Below are positions 17,890-25,160 of a stretch of 56,423 nucleotides of DNA, one piece after another. How positions within the stretch are numbered: position 1 is the stretch's first letter; each line of letters opens with the position of its first letter. A program made the position numbers and the translations under genes. The notes beneath the pieces were generated by a model, which saw nothing but the letters and a program-made list of their open reading frames with translations, was not told the DNA's origin and did not search any database. Origin of the DNA: Mariprofundus sp. (lineage in GTDB: Bacteria; Pseudomonadota; Zetaproteobacteria; Mariprofundales; Mariprofundaceae). Location of the stretch: the NCBI GenBank assembly GCA_021772775.1, contig JAJFLH010000030.1:1-56423 (forward strand). Reading direction: 5' to 3'.

Positions 17890-18282
17890 ATGGCAGAAAC
17901 AGTTTATCGCGGCACAGGTCGCCGCAAACGTAGTATAGCTCGAGTGATGATCAATGCCGGTGCAGGTCGCATCATGGTTAATGGTCGTGAATTGGATAAC
18001 TACTTCCCAGTTGAAATCATTCGTCAGCAGGCAATCTTACCACTGAGTGAAGCTCAGTTATCTGGCCGCATTGATGTACGCGTCAATGTATCTGGTGGTG
18101 GCATTTCCGGTCAGGCAGGCGCTATTCGCCACGGCTTGGCTCGTGCCCTATTGGAATATGATGCAGGCCTACGTCCAGCACTGAAAGAAGCTGGTTTCCT
18201 GACTCGTGACTCACGTAAAGTTGAACGTAAGAAGGCTGGTCTTAAAAAGGCTCGTCGCGCTCCACAGTTCTCCAAACGTTAA
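17890..18282 (+). CDS. rpsI: 30S ribosomal protein S9
   Basis: A 130-residue S9 with [16 protein letters not shown] at the start, [19 protein letters not shown] in the middle, and the basic tail [12 protein letters not shown] whose final Arg reaches the ribosomal P site. It is the second gene of the L13-S9 operon and ends before a strong terminator. Confidence 0.98.
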   Translation: MAETVYRGTGRRKRSIARVMINAGAGRIMVNGRELDNYFPVEIIRQQAILPLSEAQLSGRIDVRVNVSGGGISGQAGAIRHGLARALLEYDAGLRPALKEAGFLTRDSRKVERKKAGLKKARRAPQFSKR

Positions 18283-18313
18283 GATCAAAATATCGGGTTT
18301 CAACACCCACACG

Positions 18314-18346
18314 AAAAGGGAAGGCACTATGCCTTCCCTTTTTTTT
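18314..18346 (+). terminator. Terminator of rplM-rpsI
   Basis: AAAAGGGAAGGC, an ACTAT loop, then GCCTTCCC followed by a run of T residues. A strong 12-bp stem. Confidence 0.95.
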
Positions 18347-18509
18347 GCTCCGTTCAAACATGCATAGTAGTTCAGTATCTATTTCATGAAATCATGTCAT
18401 CTGATATGAAGTAGATGACAAGCTGATTATGCGAACGCAAACTACGCCGTAAAAACAGATTGATTCATCCATGTCTATCTATGATAAAACATCAACAGGA
18501 GATATCTCA

Positions 18510-19079
18510 ATGAAAAAATTACTTGCATTAACTCTATTAATATTTGTGCCATTCAGCGCCTATGCACAATGGAACTTAAGCGACAACAACTCATTCATTA
18601 ACTTTATCTCCATAAAAAAATCCAGCATTGGTGAAGTCCATACCTTTAAGAAAATATCAGGCGTTATTAAAAACGACACGGCCACCGTTGATATTGACTT
18701 AAGTAGCGTCGAAACAAACATTGCCATTCGTAATGATCGCATGAAAAGCATGTTGTTTAATGTTGCTAACTTTTCCACAGCATCGATCTCTTCCAAAATC
18801 ATAGAAGAACAACTCACCAACATGAAGAGTGGAGACATACGCCAATCCAAAGTGGACTTCACTGTTAAACTACATGGCGTCACAAAACTAATTCAGGTTG
18901 ACGTTCAACTCGTAAAGCTAACAGATCACAGCATTCTAGTTACATCCACATCACCCTTTATCCTTAAAGCTTCAGATTTCAATCTATCACAGGGCATTGA
19001 TGCCCTGCGCAACATCGCCAAACTTCCCTCAATTAGCACTGCTGTTCCAGTCTCCTTCAGCTTAATGTTCACCCGGTAA
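18510..19079 (+). CDS. Exported YceI-like protein
   Basis: A 189-residue protein with a signal peptide (MKKLLALTLLIFVPFSAYA, cleavage after residue 19) and a YceI-like lipocalin fold pattern: mature WNLSDNNSFINFISIKKSSIGEVHTFKKISG, then TATVDIDLSSVETNIAIRNDRMKSMLFNV split over normal loops, and the later VDFTVKLHGVTK. YceI proteins bind isoprenoid-type lipids in the periplasm. The start is taken at 18510, where AGGAGA precedes the ATG and the signal peptide begins. An in-frame ATG 39 bp upstream would add residues before the signal. The gene is preceded by the rpsI terminator and stands alone. The ligand is unknown. Confidence 0.82.
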   Translation: MKKLLALTLLIFVPFSAYAQWNLSDNNSFINFISIKKSSIGEVHTFKKISGVIKNDTATVDIDLSSVETNIAIRNDRMKSMLFNVANFSTASISSKIIEEQLTNMKSGDIRQSKVDFTVKLHGVTKLIQVDVQLVKLTDHSILVTSTSPFILKASDFNLSQGIDALRNIAKLPSISTAVPVSFSLMFTR

Positions 19080-19348
19080 AGCTTAAAACATTCACATCCA
19101 CTGCAGCAATCAAGCAGATAGCAAGATTGAAAATCTCTATCCGCTTGATCAATACATTATACTGCACACCGATCACTCCAGCTCGCCATACCCAAGCTTT
19201 ACCAAGCTGACTCTATAGCAGTAAATTAAGCGACAAAGAAAAGACTCTTGTTCAACGTCATCGGCAGCTCTAATCCACATGGTTGGCAAGCTGTCAGTAA
19301 GCGATAGGCTTACCGCCCGACTGCTATTGAAACACTGGAGATTCCAAC

Positions 19349-19855
19349 TTGAGCACACCAATGTATGAACCTGATCGCTTCCGTAGCCCCGAATATCTGG
19401 CGGTACTTGATGATAAAGCAGCTGATGCTGTATTCAATATAGCTAGCGACAAACTGGAAATAATGCGTAAATCTGCTGAAGCAGGTTATCCATTGGAGAT
19501 TTGTGGTCTGCTTGTAGGCAGCTTAAACGATGCCGGATGGGTCATCCATGATATCCGTCCAGTCGCCAACCTTAATGAAGAGCGTGCTGCAGACCGCTTC
19601 CAACTTGATCCCGCTGGATATCAAGCTATCGACCGTGAACTGCGCGGCACAGGTGTGGAGATCATCGGTGTTTACCACTCTCATCCAGACTGCCCGGCCA
19701 AACCCTCCCCCACCGATCTGGAGAGCGCCTGGGAAGGTTTTGCATACCCCATCATCAGTGTTTGCGATGGCAAAGCCGTGGATATCTGCTGCTGGTCCGT
19801 CAATGACTCAGCTGCTGCTTTTCAAAACATTGAGATTAAGGAAATAGCATCATGA
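19349..19855 (+). CDS. JAMM/MPN metallopeptidase-like protein (Mov34/M67 family)
   Basis: A 168-residue protein with the JAMM zinc motif: a glutamate in YPLEICGLLVG (about residue 51), then VYHSHPDCPAKPSPTDLESA (His-Ser-His-Pro, Ser and Asp ligands, about 109-128). Bacterial members cleave ubiquitin-like or sulfur-carrier fusions, or trim C-terminal tails such as in cysteine biosynthesis (Mec). The partner is not visible here. The start is a TTG with GGAG 8 nt upstream; the downstream ATG at residue 5 is an alternative. It overlaps the next gene (TPR lipoprotein) by 4 bp, so it belongs to the same operon as lolB and ispE. Confidence 0.85.
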   Translation: MSTPMYEPDRFRSPEYLAVLDDKAADAVFNIASDKLEIMRKSAEAGYPLEICGLLVGSLNDAGWVIHDIRPVANLNEERAADRFQLDPAGYQAIDRELRGTGVEIIGVYHSHPDCPAKPSPTDLESAWEGFAYPIISVCDGKAVDICCWSVNDSAAAFQNIEIKEIAS

Positions 19856-21576
19856 TTATCCGTATCATTCCGCTATTATTGTGCGCGAGTTTTATACTCA
19901 CTGCATGTGGAAACAACAGACAAGCCCCCCAGCTACACGTCGCTAAACCCGCAGTAAAACATCAGTTCAATATTCGCAGCATGCAACCCGACTTTCTCTT
20001 TCTTGCAGCTCAGGATGCCATTGAGGATGGACAACGCGCCTTGGCGATTCAACTGCTTACAGCCTTAGTACAAAAAGACCCTCATGCCATTCATCCACGC
20101 TTCCAGCTGCTTGAGTTACTCATTGATTCAGAACAATACGATCAAGCCATTCAGATTATCACAACATTATCACAACATCAGTCCCTGTCCGATCAACAGC
20201 GTGAACACCTGGAATTGGCTACGATTCGACTTGATATCTTCCAGCAACAAAGCGACACCGCACTACTGAAGCTTGAGAGCTTTCTCAAAACCCATCCTGC
20301 TCACCTCGCAGCCCGAAACATGCAAATCAAGTTACTCTCCAGCCAGGGCCGCGACGATGAAGCACTGACAGCACTCGATAGCGCCATAAAAGCCGAAGAC
20401 CTCGCCGGATTTCGCCTTTTACAGGCGCAACTGCTCATCAAACTGAAACGTTTCAGCGCAGCAAAAACTGCTCTCACAGCGATGCGCAAATTATCGCCTC
20501 ATCTCGATACTCCTGTACTCGTCCTGAGCTCCATCGCCGTAAAAGAAAAGAAAATTGATGATGCAGAATCTATGCTTCGAGACTTCCTGAAGCAGCATCC
20601 GGATGCATCCCGTATTTCACAAGCTTTGGCACAACTGTTGGTTAAAGAAAAACGCTCTGTAGAAGCCATATTAGTATATCGTGATGCAGTAGCCCACTCT
20701 GCTAATAACCCTGACATTCTGCGCGCGTTAGGCATGCTCTATTTTCGCCACCAAAACTACACTGAGGCCGAAACGGTTTTCCGCCAACTGGTTGATCTGA
20801 AACCTGATGATATAAGCCTTTTTCATCTTGCGGCCAGCCTCGAAGCGCTAGAACGAATACCTGAAGCCAGTCTGATTTATCAAAAAATTGATCCTGCAGC
20901 ATCTCTTGCAGCAGAAGCCCAGCTACGCCTGGCAGCCATAAACGTCATGAACGATAATATCCCACTGGCTGTTAAACGCTTAAAAAGCATATTGAGCAGT
21001 AACGCCATGCATTTGGATGCTCTGATGATGTTATCGACTATCCGACTTAGTCAAAACAAACTTGAACAACTCATCGAAGAGACCGATGCGGTCTTAGCCA
21101 TGCCCAAACTACCGCCACAGCTGCTGTTTAATCGCGCCGTTGCATTTGAAACCCTTAAACAATACGAACAGGTTGAAGTTATGCTTAGCCGCCTAATTCA
21201 AACAACCCCAAGTCATGCTGAAGCGATGAACTTTCTGGGCTACACCTACGCGGTTCAAGGCATTAAACTGGGTAAAGCTGAAGCTCTGATCCACCGAGCC
21301 CTACTGCTCAAGCCCGATAATGGTTACTACCTCGATTCATTAGCCTGGGTCTATTACAAAAATGGTAATTTCAGCAAAGCTATTGATACACAATTAAAAG
21401 CACTTGAACAGGTTCCAGAAGACTCTGTCATGAGAGAGCATTATGGTGATATGCTATGGCAGCATGGTGATAAAGAAGCAGCGCGCCAAGCCTGGCAAAA
21501 GGCAATTGAATTAAACAGTGCACACAAACGATTCTTAAAAAACAAAATCGCTAACGGACTCACGCCCTCTCAATGA
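19852..21576 (+). CDS. TPR-repeat lipoprotein
   Basis: A 574-residue protein with a lipoprotein signal (LLCASFILTACGN, lipid-carrying Cys at about residue 19) followed by TPR-like helix pairs along its whole length, for example PHAIHPRFQLLELLIDSE, PDILRALGMLYFRHQNYTEA and PDNGYYLDSLAWVYYKNGNF. The last two repeats (about 470-555) are the most canonical. It is probably anchored to the outer membrane and acts as a scaffold for protein contacts. Similar large TPR lipoproteins are found before lolB in other proteobacteria. The start codon overlaps the previous stop (ATGA), and the stop overlaps the lolB start. No enzyme motif is seen. Confidence 0.85.
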   Translation: MIIRIIPLLLCASFILTACGNNRQAPQLHVAKPAVKHQFNIRSMQPDFLFLAAQDAIEDGQRALAIQLLTALVQKDPHAIHPRFQLLELLIDSEQYDQAIQIITTLSQHQSLSDQQREHLELATIRLDIFQQQSDTALLKLESFLKTHPAHLAARNMQIKLLSSQGRDDEALTALDSAIKAEDLAGFRLLQAQLLIKLKRFSAAKTALTAMRKLSPHLDTPVLVLSSIAVKEKKIDDAESMLRDFLKQHPDASRISQALAQLLVKEKRSVEAILVYRDAVAHSANNPDILRALGMLYFRHQNYTEAETVFRQLVDLKPDDISLFHLAASLEALERIPEASLIYQKIDPAASLAAEAQLRLAAINVMNDNIPLAVKRLKSILSSNAMHLDALMMLSTIRLSQNKLEQLIEETDAVLAMPKLPPQLLFNRAVAFETLKQYEQVEVMLSRLIQTTPSHAEAMNFLGYTYAVQGIKLGKAEALIHRALLLKPDNGYYLDSLAWVYYKNGNFSKAIDTQLKALEQVPEDSVMREHYGDMLWQHGDKEAARQAWQKAIELNSAHKRFLKNKIANGLTPSQ

Positions 21577-22127
21577 GCAGACTTCACCACTCAAAAACAG
21601 GCCAAAGCATCGGCTTGGCACTGCTATTACTGCTCAGTGCCTGCTCATGGAATATGCCCGCACCACAACAGACGGTGAGTAAACCACAAAGTAATGCAAT
21701 TGGCCCCTACCCCAATTTTTCTGGACGCCTTATTGTCATTGATCCATCACGACGCTGGCAGGTCTCAGTCGACTGGCAAGCAAAGCAAGCGGCTTCAGGA
21801 AAACTGCGCCTCAGCCACGCATTCAGCAGCACCGTTGTTGATTTCCGCTGGACAGACTCATACATGGAGATCAGAGACAGCAAGTTCCCCTATTGGCGCC
21901 ATATTGAACAGCAGGAATTAACTGAGCACGGCATCATGCTTCCCCCAACCCAGCTGGCCAGCATTCTGCTCGGTGATATCCCATCTCATTTTCATCAAAA
22001 AAAACAGAACACTTGGGAAAGCATGAATGCCGGCTACCTGATCCGATTACACTGGCAGTCAGAGTCACGCAAACTCACTATCAGCGATATGAAACATGGT
22101 CGAATCGCCAAGTTAATCATTCAATAA
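21573..22127 (+). CDS. lolB: Outer-membrane lipoprotein insertion protein LolB-like
   Basis: A 184-residue lipoprotein with signal LALLLLLSACS (lipidated Cys near residue 24) and the LolB pattern: FSGRLIVIDPSRRWQVSVDWQ split over family loops, GKLRLSHAFSSTVVDFRW, and a weakly conserved C-terminal half. LolB accepts lipoproteins from LolA and inserts them into the inner leaflet of the outer membrane. It is short and divergent, but its position directly before ispE and prs is the classic gammaproteobacterial location and supports the call. The stop lies 2 bp from the ispE start. Confidence 0.78.
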   Translation: MSRLHHSKTGQSIGLALLLLLSACSWNMPAPQQTVSKPQSNAIGPYPNFSGRLIVIDPSRRWQVSVDWQAKQAASGKLRLSHAFSSTVVDFRWTDSYMEIRDSKFPYWRHIEQQELTEHGIMLPPTQLASILLGDIPSHFHQKKQNTWESMNAGYLIRLHWQSESRKLTISDMKHGRIAKLIIQ

Positions 22128-22129
22128 AT

Positions 22130-22981
22130 ATGCTCACACTTACTGCACCTGCGAAAATAAACCTCTATCTGCATATTACAGCCATTGATAAACATGGTAT
22201 GCATGAACTCGATACTGCCTTTGCCTATACTGAGGCCTGCGATCTGCTCAGCTTTGAAACTCATGATCAACTGCAAGTCAGTTGCTCAAAAGCCCACCTG
22301 AGCGGCAAGAAGAACCTTGTCCATCAACTGCTGCAGGCATTCAGAGACAAACACGGCATCACACAGGGATTAAAAGTACATATCGACAAACACATTCCCG
22401 AACAAGCAGGTCTTGGCGGAGGCTCATCGGATGCTGCAACCGCACTTATGGCTGCCAACAAACTCTGGCACCTCAATGCCAGCACCGAAAAACTCATTGA
22501 ATTTGCCACCCCTTTCGGAGCTGATATCGGCTGTTTTCTATATGGTAAAGCCAGTTTAGCGACTGGAATCGGCGCTACACTGAAAGCCTACCCACACACT
22601 CTACCCTCTCAATTTTTACTACTTGCACGCCCGGATAGTGGCTTATCTACTGCCGATGTGTTCCGTCATTTTGATAGCACGTTGACCACCCCCTTTCGGC
22701 TGGATACTATGCGCCGCGATTCACCTAGCATTGGGGAAAATGATCTCGAAGCTAGCGCTTGTAAGCTGAATCCGACGGTGGCGCAATTGCTTGTTGAGTT
22801 GCGCAAGAAATCGGATAGAGCATGGATGAGTGGCAGCGGTTCTACATGTGTAGCCCTGTTCGACACGCATCAACAGGCATTAAAGATGTCAGAGGCACTG
22901 CAAACAGAAGGTCTGGCAAGTTGGACACATATAGGTAATATCCGCGATATTCATCCGATGGTGTCTGATAAAGTTACATAG
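22130..22981 (+). CDS. ispE: 4-diphosphocytidyl-2-C-methyl-D-erythritol kinase
   Basis: A 283-residue GHMP kinase. The N-terminus LTLTAPAKINLYLHI and the ATP-binding motif PEQAGLGGGSSDAATAL (about residues 86-102) identify IspE, which phosphorylates the diphosphocytidyl intermediate of the non-mevalonate isoprenoid pathway. The C-terminal WMSGSGSTCVALF is also conserved. I place the start at the ATG at 22130. A longer in-frame extension exists but runs through lolB and does not look like IspE. tRNA-Gln and prs follow in the same direction with short gaps. Confidence 0.95.
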   Translation: MLTLTAPAKINLYLHITAIDKHGMHELDTAFAYTEACDLLSFETHDQLQVSCSKAHLSGKKNLVHQLLQAFRDKHGITQGLKVHIDKHIPEQAGLGGGSSDAATALMAANKLWHLNASTEKLIEFATPFGADIGCFLYGKASLATGIGATLKAYPHTLPSQFLLLARPDSGLSTADVFRHFDSTLTTPFRLDTMRRDSPSIGENDLEASACKLNPTVAQLLVELRKKSDRAWMSGSGSTCVALFDTHQQALKMSEALQTEGLASWTHIGNIRDIHPMVSDKVT

Positions 22982-22993
22982 TTTAATAGTCAC

Positions 22994-23068
22994 TGGGACG
23001 TGGCCAAGCGGTAAGGCAACGGGTTTTGATCCCGTCATGCGTAGGTTCGAATCCTGCCGTCCCAGCCA
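22994..23068 (+). tRNA. tRNA-Gln (anticodon TTG)
   Basis: A 75-nt cloverleaf with the CCA end encoded. The acceptor TGGGACG pairs with CGTCCCA. The anticodon stem ACGGG/CCCGT holds the loop TTTTGAT with anticodon TTG. The T arm has GGTTCGAATCC. It begins 12 bp after the ispE stop, in a conserved ispE-tRNA-prs arrangement, so it is probably processed from a shared transcript. Confidence 0.97.
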
Positions 23069-23114
23069 ATTTATGATGACAGGTGGGTAACACCGTCATC
23101 AACAGGAGCGTCAC

Positions 23115-24062
23115 ATGTTCCATGAAAAACTTCGGCTTTTTTCAGGCACCTCCAATCCACCGCTTTCAGAAGCTATCTGTGAGCATATCGGGCAACCATT
23201 AGGCGATCTTCACTTTCAACGCTTTTCAGATGGTGAGATTTTCATACAGGTACAGGAAACCATCCGTGGGCAGGATGCCTTCTTCATTCAAAGCACCAGC
23301 AAACCAGCTAACGCTAACCTCATGGAGCTGCTCATCTTCATTGATGCCGCCAAACGTGCCTCAGCCCGCAACATCTGTGCTGTGATTCCCTACTTCGGTT
23401 ATGCCCGTCAGGATCGCAAGAGTGCAGGACGTACACCAATCTCCGCCAAACTGGTAGCCGATCTGATTTCTCGTGCCGGTGCAACTCGTGTGCTGACATT
23501 AGATCTGCATGCCGCTCAGATTCAAGGTTTCTTTGACATTCCTGTAGATAATATCTTTGCTATTCCACTGTTCAGCAAGGATATTGAAAAAAAGGCTGAA
23601 CTTGATGATATCATGATTGTATCACCTGATGTTGGTGGCGTAGTACGCGCTCGTGCTTTGGCCAATCGCCTGCATGTCGATATGGCTATTGTGGATAAAC
23701 GCCGCCCCGCCCCAAATGTTGCCAAAGTCATGAATATTATTGGTGATGTGAGTGGTAAACACTGTATTCTGGTTGATGATATGGTGGATACAGCTGGCAC
23801 CCTCTGTGGCGCAGCTGAGGCCCTGCTTGAACAGGGTGCCACCAAAGTCAGCGCCTACGCTTCTCACGGTGTACTCTCCGGCCCTGCCGCTGAGCGACTG
23901 GCATCATCTAAGCTGCATGAGCTAGTGATCACTGACAGTATTTTGCAGCCCGAAGAAGTTCTCGCAACAGGTAAAGTACGCATTCTCTCTATCTCCAGCT
24001 TGATGGGTGAAGCGATAACCCGCATCTATGATGCGCGTTCAATCTCAAGCCTGTACGAATAA
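23115..24062 (+). CDS. prs: Ribose-phosphate pyrophosphokinase
   Basis: A 315-residue PRPP synthetase. Motifs include FSGTSNPPL at the N-terminus, FSDGEIFIQV, VIPYFGYARQDRK, DLHAAQIQGFFDIPVDN (divalent cation site) and the PRPP-binding loop ILVDDMVDTAGT. It makes PRPP from ribose 5-phosphate and ATP for nucleotide, histidine and tryptophan synthesis. The gene follows ispE and tRNA-Gln. The ATG is preceded by CAGGAG. No clear intrinsic terminator was found after it, only a 9-bp hairpin at 24095-24116 without a T-tract. Confidence 0.97.
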   Translation: MFHEKLRLFSGTSNPPLSEAICEHIGQPLGDLHFQRFSDGEIFIQVQETIRGQDAFFIQSTSKPANANLMELLIFIDAAKRASARNICAVIPYFGYARQDRKSAGRTPISAKLVADLISRAGATRVLTLDLHAAQIQGFFDIPVDNIFAIPLFSKDIEKKAELDDIMIVSPDVGGVVRARALANRLHVDMAIVDKRRPAPNVAKVMNIIGDVSGKHCILVDDMVDTAGTLCGAAEALLEQGATKVSAYASHGVLSGPAAERLASSKLHELVITDSILQPEEVLATGKVRILSISSLMGEAITRIYDARSISSLYE

Positions 24063-24184
24063 AAAAAGAGCTCATAACTGAACCATAATTCAGTATTTTC
24101 ACCGCAAGGTGAAAATAACAACAGGTGTAATCCTCATCTCTGGCACTACGGTTAGGACTTTTTTTTATCATTGTATTGATTTCT

Positions 24185-24238
24185 TTGCGCTAAGGTAAAT
24201 GACGCTTGCGTCAGAGAGAGTGCCCTGGGGTAACTCTG
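24185..24238 (+). repeat. Dispersed intergenic module, copy 1
   Basis: It shares TGCGC.AAGGT.AATG, CTTGCG.CAGAGA and CTGGGGTA with 51115-51169. It interrupts a CTTTGCG...CTTTGCGGTAAATGC repeat. Confidence 0.65.
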
Positions 24239-24583
24239 CTTCCTTTGCGGTAAATGCTTTTGAACTATTTTATGCAATCGCCCTGCCTTATGCCCCCTGC
24301 TGTCCCATAAAATATTCAACACAGCCTTGAAAAACATTACCAAACAAGAGATTCCGCTATTTCGTGGCGCATTCGACATGACAGTACTTGATCCCTTCGC
24401 GTCATTCTCGCGAAGGCGGGACAATAAGGCGGAGCCGTTTGGACGGATGAAAGCGTCCGTAGGGAGAGGCGCAAAGCGCCCTTTTCAACATCTCTATGGA
24501 GACCCAATCAAGCAGGGCATGACAAAACAACTTAAATGGGACAGCTGTGAACCAAACCCCTTTTATTCGCAAAAATAATCAAT

Positions 24584-24611
24584 AAAAAAGGCGACCCGAA
24601 GGCCGCCTTTT
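24584..24611 (-). terminator. Terminator of the cytochrome c gene
   Basis: An AAAAGGCG/CGCCTTTT stem with one mismatch and a CGAA loop. Read on the minus strand it ends in CGCCTTTTTTATT. Confidence 0.88.
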
Positions 24612-24634
24612 AAAAACTAACTTTGTAAAATGAA

Positions 24635-25015
24635 TTACAGAGATTTCAACTTAGCAATAACTTCGTCCTGCTTAGCTGGGTCACAGATTTTCTGTGGTGG
24701 CATTTTGGTTTTAGCTTTAGGATCACCAGTAAGTACTTTTACAGCTTTCTTGGAGTCACAGATCCAATCGCGCATATTGTTTTCATCCCAAGTCCAAGCC
24801 TGTGTAGCCAAAGCTTTAGAGTATTTCATCTTAGGCATGACACCAGCTTTACGTCCCATAACAGTCTGCAGACCAGGACCAACTTTTTTCTTATCACTGA
24901 AGTTATGACAAGCTTTACACTTACCCCAAGCAGCAGCCTGTGCAGCCATTGGAGCCAGAGCCATAGTACCCATAACAAATGCTGCAGAAGCAACAACCAT
25001 CAATAATTTTTTCAT
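24635..25015 (-). CDS. Periplasmic class I monoheme cytochrome c
   Basis: A 126-residue exported cytochrome with an N-terminal signal peptide (about residues 1-28, ending AAQA). The heme attachment motif CKACH lies near the new N-terminus (about residues 33-37). A likely distal Met ligand is in KTKMPPQK (Met105) near the C-terminus, the usual class I pattern. Additional cysteines (in DWICDSKK and KICDPAK) are unusual and might form a disulfide. A strong ribosome site (GGAGG) and a TTGACA promoter point to high expression. It is a soluble electron carrier. A role in iron oxidation is speculative. It is a single-gene unit. Confidence 0.9.
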   Translation of the reverse strand: MKKLLMVVASAAFVMGTMALAPMAAQAAAWGKCKACHNFSDKKKVGPGLQTVMGRKAGVMPKMKYSKALATQAWTWDENNMRDWICDSKKAVKVLTGDPKAKTKMPPQKICDPAKQDEVIAKLKSL

Positions 25016-25046
25016 TTAATTCCTCCTCTCGAAATATGGAAGCGAC

Positions 25047-25075
25047 TTGCTACGCACGCCAGCTTACGGTGTCAA
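25047..25075 (-). promoter_or_regulatory. Putative promoter of the cytochrome c gene
   Basis: On the minus strand TTGACA (25070-25075) is followed after 17 bp by TAGCAA (25047-25052). The -35 is perfect and the -10 is weak, which could mean an activator is needed. Confidence 0.55.
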
Positions 25076-25114
25076 CTCTATTTCCAGCCAGCATAGAAAC
25101 ACAGAGGAAATAAA

Positions 25115-25128
25115 TCCCCCATGGGGGA
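25115..25128 (-). terminator. Palindrome after clpB, possible terminator
   Basis: TCCCCCATGGGGGA is a perfect 14-bp palindrome. On the minus strand it is followed by TTTATTTCC. The loop would be very small, so termination efficiency is uncertain. Confidence 0.5.
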
Positions 25129-25160
25129 AACCATCCCCCCCTCTCTATTCCCCACCTTGA

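Larger units (their letters stand above)
24063..24634. other. 572-bp non-coding region built of intergenic repeats
   Basis: It holds a perfect hairpin ATTTTCACC-GCAA-GGTGAAAAT (24095-24116), a dispersed module at 24185-24238 shared with 51115-51169, a segment with TCATTCTCGCGAAGGCGGGA (24402-24421) typical of proteobacterial interspersed repeats, and the cytochrome c terminator at 24584-24611. No credible gene was seen, although several frames stay open. Confidence 0.6.

Noticed and set aside
24095-24116. Perfect 9-bp hairpin with GCAA loop after prs, considered as prs terminator
   Set aside because: No T-tract follows on either strand. It may be an RNA-stability hairpin or part of a repeat, so it was not called a terminator.
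24152-24578. Open frames of 83-90 codons in the repeat-rich gap
   Set aside because: They lie in interspersed repeats and match the kind of spurious protein often annotated there. Not supported as genes.
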